DNA of 64,000 nt from Tubiluchus corallicola (taxonomy: Eukaryota; Priapulida; Priapulimorpha; Priapulimorphida; Tubiluchidae). The stretch is from assembly GCA_030141605.1 (NCBI GenBank), contig JAQGDQ010000003.1:2561501-2625500 (forward strand), read 5' to 3'. The notes under the pieces are model-generated. The model worked only from the letters and a program-made list of their open reading frames with translations. It was not told the origin of the DNA and searched no databases. Below are positions 12,854-35,813 of the stretch, piece after piece. Position numbers and translations under genes: made by a program. Each line of letters opens with the position of its first letter. The stretch's first letter is position 1.

Positions 12854-15007
12854 ATAATATGCTTTCTGCGAGCATTCGTACAAATTTTTAGTTCTGTAAG
12901 ATTCATGCAGATTGTTCCCAAGCCCCACGGCCTTCAAAAATTTCCATTTCTTACTGCATGGTGATAAACGAGGTGCAAACGTGCCCTAATCTGATAATCA
13001 TTATATTTTCACACGTTTCTTTAATAACATTTTCACAATTTTGAGTCCGAAAAGCTATTTGGAAAAGCGGCAGAACACAAAGTGAGCACTCAATTAGTGA
13101 CTAATTAGTAAAAGATTCATCTATAATTCATTTCTATTTCATCTATTGATTTACGCATCAAACCTTGCACGCCCAGCTTACAATATTGAATAAAAGAGCA
13201 CCTCATAAGTGCGCATGTTTCGAAAACTGGTGAAGTAGCCCTTTTATTTCAGGTTTAAAAATTTACATGTTTTTTTTTAAATTAACAAATTCCATACATG
13301 ATTAGATCAACAGCGCCTACCACAAAAATCATGAACTGATATTAACTTCTTAAACTTATTTAAAGTGCCAGGTTCAGAGATTAGAGTTAAGTAGTAGCAG
13401 ATTATGAGTGAATTTCTAAACGAATTCATTATTTTTTTCAGAAATTGTTTAATAAGCCGTAAATTTGAATTTTCTTACACTTTACTGCGGTGCTAAATGT
13501 TCAACAAAATTGGTTTACGATAAAATAAATGAAGTACTGCTTGCAGATGGGGGGGAACTTGTGTTCCTTCCATCACAAAGTCATTGAACTCCACCTGTAA
13601 GCAAGGGGCCTCTAGTTCAAACACTGGCTAAAGAAGGATTTTTTGTTGCTTCCCAATTTAAATATAGAAAGTTTTTCTCCTTTTCGGTGTGGAAGAATCA
13701 TGTCGTTAATAACTAATTACTTTTGTTAGTATATCCATTAGCTAATAATTTTACTGATTTGTCGGCCTTTAATTCCTGGAAAATCGATCCGTCATTAATT
13801 TTAAAACTATTTTCACTTCTTGAGCAGTAAGCCTTCATTACCACGACTTCACAGCCCATTGTTACTCTGCCATTGTTTTATGAATGGACAAAGTAAAACT
13901 GTTACTTATAGTCGAAACTACGAGCTGTTACAGGCTTAGTATTTTGTTGATAGCTGTTATTTTTTGCTCGGCACTATGAACTGTGGGGGGGGGCAGTTTG
14001 TTTAAAAACAGTACATGTATCGCAAACAACTCTATAATTATAATTATAAGGATTTCGTCGTAGCAAATACTAGTGTGTCTACAAATATTTGTTGGGAAGC
14101 TTATGAACCAACAGAAGCCTATATCCATAGGCCTAAGTTATCCACAGAACTAGTTTATCCTTAGTCACTCGATCGTTCGCTCTCCTTAGCAACACCACAG
14201 ACACCTTTGTAGCTTATTTCTGTTCAATATAGAGTTTACAAAACCCAAAATTTCAAGTTGTACTCCTGCTTTTTTAATTTAATACACCTATTCCGAAATA
14301 CATGTTCGGTCAATTTCAAATGCGCCATGCAACAACGCTGAAAACTGGATAAATACACAAGCGTGTAAAATACATCGCAATTGTTTTTATGAAAAAGACA
14401 CCACTACATCAAAACAGGGACCAAGAGCTCTGACTCTTCAATTACTATAACAAAAAACATTTCCTAGCGATACGCTACTTACCAAATGCACGACCGTAAG
14501 CTATTATTAGATGACGAACCAAAGGCAGCAATCACGAACTAGAGAACAACTAAGCAGCATAACGAGATGCAGAGCGGAGCAACCTGCTCATATTGCTCAG
14601 CAGCATGGCTACATGGGATCTACCATTCTGCGGGGTGGAAGGTAGCATACTCAGTACTTAGCCTGGTTGCGCGAACTGCAATGTAAATTTGATTATTAAT
14701 TACAAAAAACGTTTTGCAAAAAATTGTCGAATAGCAGCAAATTGTAGATTAGCAATTTTTTCATGGTAAATTTTAAGTTCAGTGTAAGAACGTGATAAAA
14801 ATCAGTGATGAGTAAATAAATGGCTAAGTGGGATGAATAAGTAATGAAACAAACGAATATGCACACATACAAAAAAGTTGGCGAAGGAAGAAAAAGCGAA
14901 AGGCAGACAAATGAATGAACGAAATAAACAAGGAAACATTTCATGTGATAAAGGGCATGCGCTACAATGCAGATCTCAAAATGAAGCACCATTAACAGAA
15001 AGACATA
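12854..15007. other. Intergenic DNA, nothing recognised
   Basis: AT-rich sequence with homopolymer runs (T run near 13271, G runs near 13550 and 13984). The open frames here, including a 109-codon hydrophobic minus-strand frame at 15025-14696, show no family similarity and no splice-bounded exon structure that I can support. Confidence 0.5.
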
Positions 15008-15412
15008 TTGCTTATAGGTGTACAAAGGCGTGCTACAAAGATGATATTCGGTTGTAAAAACCTGACATATTTGGAAAAATTGAAATATAGCAATTTGACC
15101 ACGCTTGAATTAAGAAGACACCGTGGAGATCTTATTGAAGTTTACAAACTATTAACTAGAAAAGAAAACATTTTTCCGGAAATTTTCTTTAATTTAGTTG
15201 TTGATTCTAAAACTAGAGGACGTAGTTTAAAACTGTTTAAAGAGCGGTCGCGTCTTGACATTCGTAAATATTCATTTCCTGTGAGAGTTGTGAATGAATG
15301 GAATAATCTGCCTGTCATGGTGATTGTCGCACCAACCACAGTAAAGTGTAAGTCATTAATCGACAATTATTTTACGGAAAAATATGGGGTTTCTACGAGT
15401 GTACTCGCTTAA
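15008..15412 (+). mobile_element. 5'-truncated non-LTR retrotransposon: C-terminal tail of a Jockey/CR1-type reverse transcriptase
   Basis: A 134-codon uninterrupted frame carries the conserved tail seen after the polymerase domain in Jockey/CR1-type non-LTR elements of marine invertebrates: VQRRATKMIFG, then LEKLKYSNLTTLELRRHRGD, LIEVYKLLT, SKTRGRSLKLFKERSR, and RVVNEWNNLP near residue 100. The polymerase domain itself (FADD box) is absent. An in-frame stop lies a few codons upstream, as expected for a copy truncated at its 5' end during insertion. The initiating ATG at 15008 is simply where the frame opens and is not a real start. No frameshift or stop interrupts the tail, so the copy may be fairly young or lightly diverged. 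Confidence 0.85.
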
Positions 15413-18061
15413 CAGCTAATCATGGCAGTATAACAGCATAACTAGACGACGGCGGCTTTTCCTGAAAAAGTATTAGTAAAATTTAGGTATTTAGTGTCAT
15501 TATATAGTTCGTAGCTGTTAATGCCGACAACAATTTGTTTTACTATGTATCACAAATAGTCTACAGAATGTAGCAAACAAAACAATCGACTTAGTGAGCT
15601 TGCTGTGACGCTTGGGAAAGCTTAAGCTTGTTATGGAACAGCTAATGCTAGAAGGTTCAGAATCCGTAATATTTCTCCAAGGGTTCCTCAGTCTTTAACA
15701 TGGCGATTACTAGTCTCGAAAATCACGAAGTTACAAATTTAACATAAACAGCTTAATTTCAACTTTCCCACCACACATTCGTGACGGCATATATGAAGTT
15801 GTCATTTCGGTAAGAATTTGAGAACGAGGGACGATGGCCACAGGTCAAGGTGATCAATGACGCACTAGATTCCTGCGAAGTTCTGCAACCAAAGTCCAGG
15901 TAATCGAAACTAATCTTACTTGCAGAGGTTAGCTTGTTCGTAATAACGAATTATAAGCCTCACAAAAACCTCCCCTTCTGAAACAATGGAGTAACCTGCA
16001 GCCAAACGACCGATTTACACCCTGTATTATAGCTTTTGGTGGTACCAGGTAAAAATGGCACAAGGGAAAGAGTATAAATCCGAAAAGTATGAAAAATGGC
16101 AAAATCGTAAAAAATGAGTTAAGGTTAGGGTTGCCGTGGGATAATTATTTTTAACTCTGCCAAGGATGTTGTGCTCCAGTGCTGTATGTTTGGCTGTTTT
16201 TTGTCTGTTATACAGCAATAAGCTTATTACGCTAAACTAACGGGTTTTCACGGAACTTTGTAGAGGTGGGTAGGGGACAAAAAAGATGAATTTTGAAGCA
16301 CATTCCTGGACGGGGGGGGGGCATGAAAACTACCAAAATGGGCATTTTCTGCCCATTCTTTTTTCAAAAGATTTGACCAAATACCAAGTACAAAAACGTT
16401 CACGAAGCACTAAGTGTAGATCTCAGAGTGAGTGTCATAGTTCTTTGGAAGAAAAATACATGTACCAATGTAATTTTTTTTTCAAACTTACCTAATACTT
16501 CCTAGCCTAAAATGAGACGGTTGTCCCTGCTTGCCTTGACGGATGCATTAAACTTTTAAATGCAGCTCTTGAATGACAAAATGCATTTAACACAAATACA
16601 GTTATAGTTTAACTTATAGTTTAGCTTGCACCAGACACATTTGCCCAGAACAGTGTATGTTTTTATATGAACTAACACTGATGGTCTGTCTTTTAATATG
16701 ATGGTCAATGTTTTTAAAATGGCAAATAAAGATTTTACTACTACTACTACAGAACTGCTGCAATTAAAAACCCTAGGGAACAGTTCTGACAAAGCTTCCT
16801 AGTGGGAACAGAGATGAATTGAACAAATACTAGGTACAGAACAATCATAACAGCTGTGAAGGCTAAAGCCCTGGATTTTTGAAACTCAAAGCACTATTTG
16901 AAAGTTCAACACAGTTTTACATTTCGTCATGTTGAGGGCTTGGAATGAATTGATGCTAAGAACAGACACAATAGAAAAACAAGTTAAGAAGAAACATTAT
17001 TTTGAGGCTGATTTTACATCATTTGAAGCTGATGCAATAGTTGTACATACATCTTTTTAAAAAAATATTCAATCTATAAGTCAAGGATAAATATAACGAG
17101 CAGCCACATTTATTATGGTTTGAAATGGAAAAATGGGCCTGCTAAAGCAAAAAGCTTAGTTTATTCTGCTGTACTGTGATTTTTAACTTCCCAAGCAAAA
17201 TTAAGTGCCTTTGCAACTGTAAATTAAATCAACCTTTACGGCTCCAACTAAAAACTTTTTGTATGAAAAATTTTATAACTTATAAAAAACCTGCTACAAT
17301 AGTATGTAAATTACAAGATTGATTTATTCAGTGTTGTATTTATGCTCACAAAAATGACAACTTTGCTTGTTTAAAAGCTTACTAATATATGCTCACCTAT
17401 TGTTTTTTAGCAGCACACATCATATTATTGAAGTGTTTATGTCATCTGATATCTAAAACTGTGATTATGACATGTACAACAGATGCTGAATTTAAAGAAA
17501 TACTACACGATTTTACAAAATTATGTTCTAAGCAAGCAAAGCAATATACATTAAACACTAATCACGATTTAACTCAATTTGTAATGTACAGGAGACAAAC
17601 TAAACAGTAAACTAATAACAGAATAACAGAATACCAACTAATGACTAACTTTGATCAACATTGAAATTATCACCGTAATTTTAATATTCTAGACAATTAT
17701 CACCTTAAGTTTCATATTATAGTAACTGCTGAATTAAGTTTGTTGTAGCAAAAAATGCAAAACACATTTAGTTTGCTATCGTGTTATGAGTTTTGTTCAA
17801 AATCTTAATTGTCTGAATTGTTAACAGCAAATTAAGTAAGCTGTTGCAGAAAAAGCAAACAATATTCAGTGTTCAGGGGCTAAACTCCATAGAGGCTTCA
17901 TTTCCATCTTCTCTGCAGTCCCTACATCTTCTCTCCAAGCAGCTGTACTGATGAAAAAAAGCTATCACACTTCTCCATGTGTTCAAAAACATATGTAATT
18001 GGGATGATAGACATTGTTAAATTAATGAATCACAATATAGGATACACAAAAATGCACTAAG
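15413..18061. other. Intergenic DNA and probable HSPA9 3' flank
   Basis: No gene was recognised. At 16690-16752 the plus strand reads TTTTTAAAATGGCAAATAAAG and then runs into a short (ACT)n tail, the usual look of the 3' end of a CR1/L2-like non-LTR element. Its body is not recognisable. A G run lies at 16312-16320. On the minus strand an AATAAA (plus TTTATT, 17323-17328) lies about 730 nt past the HSPA9 stop codon and could serve as its poly(A) signal, though nothing closer was seen. Confidence 0.45.
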
Positions 18062-28871
<10,810 letters not shown>

Positions 28872-29644
28872 AGTTAATTTAACTTTGCTAAAACCTTAAT
28901 AATTAATTATAAAAAAGATCCAAAATTCACGTGGTCTGACTCTTTACTCTCGCGCAAAGCAAGGTTGCAAATCTGAAATGTTCACAATAAGTGAGGCGCC
29001 GCTTGTAGAAAGTGATCGGTGAAATTCTTTTCGATCATTGCACTGCATTATTGAACACAGCTGAGAGACAAGTCAGAGTACTGAGAGTAGTGATATATTC
29101 AAGCAGGAACTGATAGCGAAAAGAACCTTATTTCACTACGGATTTTCGACCACAAGTCATTTCACAAGTCAAATAAAATTGAAACCACATAGTTTTGTTC
29201 AATGTGTTACTGATTTACATACACATCATTCATGACTGCATTAAGCACAAGATAGGCTTGTAAGTTGCATGACAAATATTAATATTACAGTAGTTTAATT
29301 GTCAGCATTAGAATAAGAGTGAGCAGTAAACATCTAGTAATCCATTAGAAATGAAAAAGAACACTTATTACCATAGACCGACAGAGCGAAGCTTATGTCT
29401 AGGCTTTTCGTCTAATCTTTTCACTCTCCTTGTGCCTCTGTTTATCGTTTTCTCTCAAACACAGTTTCCTTGATGAAGTGCCGCCAAGTAACAGTTGTTA
29501 CGGTATAGTGAGGAAGAAAAGTCAACGATGATTAGATGAAAAAGTCAGTTCAGTCAGTTAATTGGAAAGTTTGAAATGGTAGTTGCAGGGGGGCTGAATT
29601 ATTAAAAGGCGTTTACTTTCCTCACATTGGAATGGATCGAGGAA

Positions 29645-29791
29645 CTTCGATGTGTAGACTTCCTATTACATGTCTAATTTCTTCTTGCATTAATCGGCAA
29701 TGTTCTGTTCCATATCGAAGTAGTGAGGGAATTCCAGACATTTTATCACTCTGTTCTTGTCCTACATCTAGGTTTAGCAATCTTGTACATT
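29645..29791 (-). CDS. Possible unrecognised 3'-terminal exon (weak)
   Basis: Minus-strand frame with coding-like composition: LLNLDVGQEQSDKMSGIP, then SLLRYGTEHCRLMQEEIR, and ending VPRSIPM before a TGA near 29647. An in-frame stop a few codons upstream requires a splice acceptor, and TGTACAAG lies in the right place. The bounds are approximate. The mix of charged and polar residues is unlike the hydrophobic chance frames around it. No family is recognised. With the candidate near 30.2 kb it might form one gene lying between HSPA9 and TRMT10A, but the obvious splice phases do not join. Confidence 0.25.
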
Positions 29792-30089
29792 TTCACATGG
29801 ATTTGTTAAGAAATATATCGTCTACATTCTGATCATTACAACTACACTATGGCATTCGTACCAACTACCTATCTGGTTCACTGTGTGGGACTGTGAGAGA
29901 TTAATTAGTACTGAATAAAATGTAAATGCATTAAAAAATGCAAGTAGTAAAGGCCTGTGCGGATATCTTTATGCGAATGTTCCCACATTTGTACTTTAAA
30001 AATATCCTTTGCTTTAAAGGTAAGTATGTGAAAGCATCTGTTGGGGGTATTTCGTCACTAAGAAACTAAAAAGATCCTCTTTACTTTAC

Positions 30090-30205
30090 CATTCATGACC
30101 ACATATTTTATTTTTGTGTCTGACCACATCTTGTAGCCAGTATCAAGGTTTAATATTTGACCACTAGTCAGGCTAGGCAGCAGTCTAGAGGACTCTGCAG
30201 CGTTT
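30090..30205 (-). CDS. Possible unrecognised exon (weak)
   Basis: Minus strand, after the acceptor TTATTTATGCAG (exon from 30205): a frame reading NAAESSRLLPSLTSGQILNL, then DTGYKMWSDTKIKYVVMNG, running to a possible donor GTAAAG. The protein is unrecognised. The LNLD-G pattern recurs in the candidate at 29.7 kb, which may be coincidence. Support is limited to the acceptor, the open frame and composition. Confidence 0.25.
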
Positions 30206-32532
30206 CTGCATAAATAAACAAAGACAATTAAAGACAACGATTGACATGTAAAAATACTTGTTTGTGCATGTATCAGATCGACCCTATTCACACCATACAG
30301 TTGATTTTAATTATTGTCTCTGGCCAGATAGAGCTGTTTTGCGAAATTCTTTCTTTGGCTTCCATGTGAATATTAATGTCATTTCCATGTAGGCTCTGCC
30401 TACGTGACTGCGTGGTTGCTGTTTGTTTGGAAACCTATCACGTTGCAATAAGCTTACTGCTAGACTGTGCACTAGCAATGGTTGTAATGCTTTTATGTTT
30501 TAAAGTTTTTAATAAAACTTTCCTGCTTGTTTCTTTAATGTATTGATTGCAATTGTGGTCGTGCATAACAGTTTAAAAAGGTTGTGTCTTTGGTGTGTTG
30601 ACTGCTTAGTTGAGCGACAAATTGTACCAAGGAATTTTTCCGGTTATATTTTAAACAACTTATTTGCCACATTGGGCGCTATTTCTCATGACTTTTGACA
30701 TGTTGTCAACTTCTTTTAAAGTAATTGTTTTTCTTTCAATATCATTAACACCATATTTCTTCAAACATTCACATGTAAATGTATTAATGTATAAGAAAGC
30801 ACAATGAACTGCAAATATACGCACTTGCAACACTTTTACTGTACAAAAAATTCATGTTCATGCATTTGCGTAGCATAATCCGGTTGGGTATTTTTGTTGA
30901 CTGTTTTTGTTCAAGTATTCCTATATTTTAACTATTTCAAAAAATCTGCCAACACCACATGAAAAATGCTTCATTCACTGCACAAATTAAACAACATGAA
31001 GCGCTTCACAAATTTATTCAAAACCCAAAAAGGTCTTAGTCTAAAGATGCTACCATTACAGAATTACAGAACCTGTCTTAACTGGTCCATTGGTTGTTAT
31101 GCATTGTAACAAAATTACCAAAATTGTGGAATAAGGGGAATTTTTCAATGGCTTGCAAATAACTATTAATCAGGTGCAACAATGAACTTGTGTTTGTTCT
31201 ACTTGCATTTAAAATAACTGCAACAAAATAGATTACTAAGTTATGAACACTCACAAAAACACAGATAAGAATAAACATAGATATGACTGTTGGTATGTGC
31301 CTTGTACACGTATAAATAAATAAATATATAAAAAAATATTATATAATTTAATGAATGTATACAAGTATGTCACGCGATGTGTATTTGCCTACAAAATTAA
31401 TTGTCATGTTACTGTTCTCTAACTTGCACAAACTAAACAGAACTTGATGGTTCAGAACCGTTTTGAGAAATGCTTGCTTGAAGTTACCAGCAATATGAGG
31501 CAAAGCCGCAAAATGTTTGCATTCTGTAAGAAAGTTTCTATAATCTGCAGATCTACTTCAAAATGTATATTCATATTACTCGGAACTCTGGCAATTGTAA
31601 TATCTGTGACAATATTTCTGTCATATATTTTCCGAGTTATTGTCCAAAATTAGGTATTATTTTCTGTGAGCACTTTTGCTCAACATATTGTGGTCTGTAT
31701 AACGAGTTGTTGAGTTGCCTATTAATTGCAGCTCAACAATAATTACAGACACTTTACCCATTTACTAAGTTAGCATTGCATAGTTCCTTTTTTGGTATTG
31801 ATTTTATGTGCTTTTATATGTGCTAGTGATTATCACGTTGGCACTTTACGTCAATAAAGAACTAAGAAAAGACTCCATGATTTCCAGTTTACAAACAGAA
31901 TTGTTACCGTCAGAGAAAGTTTGCTTAAACAACAACTATTAGTACTTTTGCAATTAAAAATAAGAACTATCCGAACAAGGCAAAGCAAAACCTCTCCACA
32001 ACTTAAAAAATAGACAATGGTCATTAATCTAAAAATCTGGAACAATCCCTAAAGAAAGTAGGTTGGCAGCCTTAACATGCCCTTGAAGTGAGCACTAGTT
32101 GTCATTTGAACTCATTTCCAATTTTTAAAAAAAATCAAAGTGCCAATTCAGCAGTATTATCATTTAGCGCGCATAGCAAAAGTTTGAAATCACAATTTAT
32201 TGCGCGAAGCGTCTTTATTGTTTACGTTGAAGCAACATGGTAGCTTACGTTGGTTAAAGTTCTTAAACGCGTGTTAAGTTATGCAACTATAAGTGCAACC
32301 GTGCAACAACAGTTTTGTGTATGTTATTTAAGTAGTGCACCATAAATTTCTTTCAGACTGAAACGAATAGTCGCTATGTTACGATAATGTAAGGACTAAA
32401 TTCGACAGTATTTTGAACTCTTAACTGTTGCAGCATTCTTCAGTTATTATGAATACGAGTCAATTGTTGAATTAATTACCTGGTTTCAGACTCGAAGACA
32501 AAAAATACCAATTATATTGACAGCCAACAGGA

Positions 32533-35068
32533 ATGGCAGACCAATCTTGCATAAACTTGAAAAGGAATTATGAAACGGCTGAAGCCGAGGGCAAATATGA
32601 TGTACTGCGACAAAGTGAGTTGTTACAAGATGAGTTAGAGGCACCTCTTTCTAAGCGACAGAAGAAGAAAAGGGAGAAGTATTTGAAACTGTGCAGCATA
32701 CGTACACTGAAAAGGTACTAAATTTTTTTTTTGTGCAAAAATATTAATACAAGCTGTACTTACAGGTTGGTGACTTTATCGCTGTTTAGGCGCTATTACA
32801 CTTTCGCACCTCCTAGTTTTTTCTAGGTTACTACTCGTTTCTAGGCTCGTAGGTTATTATTCTATTATTCTCACGTCATCAGTGAATGTTTCCGCTAATC
32901 TCGTGGTAATTTACTCATATATTTAGCGTATAATTATCAATAATTACGTTGTATTCACAGTTCTACATTATACAGTTCGTATCGCCGTTATTTTTGTGTT
33001 GTAATCACGTGACGAATTTCGTACTAGTTTATACATCATCAGGGCTTAGCTTAAAAGGCATGTGACACACTTATCTTAACCGCATTTACGAAATAAAGAA
33101 AAAACTTTACTTTTATAATCTAATAATACTACAGTAATAAATAAAATTAATGATAAATAACTGTAGTCGTCTAAAATAATTTCCTCGTATATGCCAGCTT
33201 GGGTCTGGCTATACAGTGAAGAAGAAACAAAAATTCGGGAAGTCTTTTGAAGAAATGATAATGACTGACACAAGACTATAATGGCATTTTAGGTTTATAT
33301 ACTCATTATAACCACCATTATTTCAATGTTATTTTTATCGTTATCGTCATCACTACCACTCAGTATGTGACTAGCAAGGCAATTGTCTGAACAGTGAACA
33401 TGCTACGAACCGTCCAGTCAGAGAACATGCCTCATTCTGTTACCAATAATGGCATCATCCTGGGAAAAATGCAGCAAAGAAAAGTCGCTAATTTGAAAGA
33501 AAAACTGCATTTTATTTTTCAAGTTATTTTATTCATTTCCCTAGTCATTTTAGTTAGGCATTTTACTTTATTGCTTTCCAAACAAGGAATTTCTAGTTGC
33601 ATGGCAGGCAACTCTGAAACCACTAGGAAGTAAACATTTTGTACAGCATTCCTAAACTGGAATATTGGTGTTACATTAACCTATATTTGTATTTAGAAAG
33701 GAACAAAAAGAAAGGAGAAAGCGAATGAAAGCCATTAAACAAGAAAATGGAATTGTGACTCATTTACCAACTAGAAAAATGAAAGATTCCAATTGTAAAT
33801 TAAAGGTAATATCCCTGCATTTGATACTTTTTTAAGTAAATTATATTTATTATACATAGATTTTCCATACTAGTGGAGTCTCAATAATTCTATGTACAAT
33901 TGTAGATTGTTGAGATTCAAACTACGATTTGTGCTTTATTCACTAATTAATATTCACTAGTGCTTTATTAAAACAATGTATTGATCAATTGTGCCGCAGA
34001 GAACATTGCAAAAGCTAGTTTTAGTAGAATTTGTGGAATGCATTTTAGTCACACTGAAATCCAGGCTTACTTGTTTTAACCATTATTAATGGCAATCATA
34101 AATAGCATATAGGGAATCAGCTGTAAAACTACTTTGTAAATTAATGTACGCAAAGAATGGTGAAGACTTGTCAGCTAAATTGACTCTTTATTCTTGACGT
34201 TTCTTTAACTTTCGTTACTTCTTCTGCTATGGAAGTACCTTTCTACTTTGTTACCAATGAAAATGTTCGTAGTTATACTTAGTAGAGAACGTAGTTGCAA
34301 TATTTTGGTATTTTGCTTCTTTGTTCGGATTACTATTTTTTCGTTATGAGGTGATGTTAACTTTTTGCATTGTTCAGGTTGCTATTGACATGTCATTTGA
34401 TAACTATATGACGGATAAGGACCTTAGAAAAGCATTACATCAACTTCAGTACTGCTATGCCACCAATCGCCGGGCTCTTAATCCACTTCAGGTAATTTTC
34501 ATTAAAGTAGTATTGTAGTGTTTTCTTACTTTATGTAGTGACACTTGCCTAAATATTTGAAGAGAGTTTGATTTTTGTACATTTGCTTAATTAATTATCA
34601 AATTTATGTAAGCAGATAATATTCTTCTATTGAAGTCTTTCCTGTCTTGAAATAATGTACTCATTGAGTGATGCCCAAAAAAGAGTGATAAAATATTGGT
34701 TCCTCCAATATCTGTACCAATTTATCTTGGACTTGGTTAAGTTGTTTTACTTGATATAAAAATTGTTTAATCTTCTGAACCATTTTTTATTACAGCTGTA
34801 TATAACTAGTTTTAGTGGTCGGGGATTGACTGAATTGTGTAACAGAACTGGAAGCAATTGTAGCAACTGGGATGTCCATATTACACAAGAGAATTATAAT
34901 GACTTATTTGGTAAGGACAACGTGGTGTATCTAACAAGCGAATCCCCGAATGTTCTGATGTCACTGAACACAAATGTTGCTTACGTAATTGGTGGATTGG
35001 TCGACCATAACTCTTGCAAGGTATGTTTGTTATACTCTCTCTCTCTTTTTCTCGGTCTCTTACTGTTG

Positions 35069-35118
<50 letters not shown>

Positions 35119-35135
35119 CCTCCCTCCCTCCCTCC

Positions 35136-35207
<72 letters not shown>

Positions 35208-35813
35208 CTCTCTCGCTCGTTTCCATTTCTGTCTTCTTTTTGCTCTTCATAACAACGGAATTAAATAAGAACACCCAACATAAGATTCAAACTTGCATCC
35301 TTTGTATCGCAAAGCAAAATCTAATCAACTGACATTTATCGACCCAGGCATGAGTATTCAAGTACCTGAACAGTAAAATTAAGCATATGAATAGCTAGTG
35401 AACATGTGAAAGTGAAAAACATTCTATGCCTTTATTAAATTTAAAATTATAACTTTGTGCTTTTCCAGGGTTTATGTTATAAACTTGCTAACGAAGCTGG
35501 AGTATCTCATGCTCAGCTGCCTATTTCGCAATATCTGGATATGAAGACATGCAAGGTGTTGACAATTAATCACGTGTTTGAAATACTTTTGAGGTATACG
35601 GAGACTGAAAACTGGGAAACAGCATTCTTTACTGTCATTCCTAAGAGAAAGGGTGTCAAACGTTTGAAACTCAACGGTGAGCAAGAAACCATAAGAACTG
35701 AAATTAATAATTGTACTAAATTGATCGAGGAAAGCTCTGTTATGGACATTACAGATGATCTGAAGCATTTAGAAAAAAATTCTGTAGGTGTGAATATGGA
35801 AGCTGTGTCATAG
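32533..35813 (+). CDS. TRMT10A: tRNA (guanine-9-N1)-methyltransferase, Trm10 family, 5 exons, complete
   Basis: SAM-dependent SPOUT-fold enzyme that methylates N1 of G9 in cytosolic tRNAs. Exons: 32533-32714, 33697-33805, 34378-34491, 34796-35020, 35469-35813; 975 nt, 324 aa, phases close. Residues 1-97 are a charged, Lys-rich N-terminal region ([21 protein letters not shown]) of the kind that helps bind tRNA. The SPOUT core runs from about 98 to 275: VAIDMSFD (98-105), [20 protein letters not shown] (180-189), [10 protein letters not shown] (198-207; Asp205 aligns with the aspartate proposed as general base in yeast Trm10), and [12 protein letters not shown] (239-250) of the cofactor knot. 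[10 protein letters not shown] follows, then an acidic tail. Length and [10 protein letters not shown] favour cytosolic TRMT10A/B over mitochondrial TRMT10C, which carries a presequence and longer N-terminus. A over B is my judgement from overall similarity. Confidence 0.94.
35035..35220. repeat. (CT)n/(CCCT)n microsatellite in TRMT10A intron 4
   Basis: About 185 bp of almost pure CT dinucleotides interrupted by CCCT units, 15 bp downstream of the exon 4 donor at 35021. All three plus-strand frames read through it as poly-Ser/Leu/Pro, which is a composition artefact. A polypyrimidine tract this close to a donor can bind PTB-like factors; any effect on splicing is inference only. Confidence 0.97.

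Larger units (their letters stand above)
28872..32532. other. Divergent HSPA9/TRMT10A intergenic region with weak exon candidates
   Basis: 3.7 kb between the two divergent start codons, so it should hold both promoters. No unambiguous TATA or CpG island is visible by eye. Three minus-strand stretches look exon-like (near 31.2, 30.2 and 29.7 kb) and are described separately. Several plus-strand frames encode hydrophobic segments (for example 31444-31653) and resemble AT-rich chance frames. Confidence 0.5.

Noticed and set aside
14696-15025. 109-codon hydrophobic minus-strand frame
   Set aside because: Phe/Leu/Ile/Tyr-rich as expected by chance in AT-rich DNA; no conserved motif, and its start overlaps the RT fragment on the other strand.
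16312-16320. G run as a possible G-quadruplex or array
   Set aside because: A single short homopolymer with no repeated G-tracts beside it.
31444-33633. Two plus-strand frames with one hydrophobic segment each (31444-31653, 33394-33633)
   Set aside because: Transmembrane-like stretches arise easily in AT-rich DNA; no homology or splice support, and the second is inside a TRMT10A intron.
34989-35268. Overlapping Ser/Leu/Pro-rich frames in all three plus frames
   Set aside because: They are translations of the (CT)n tract in a TRMT10A intron, not proteins.
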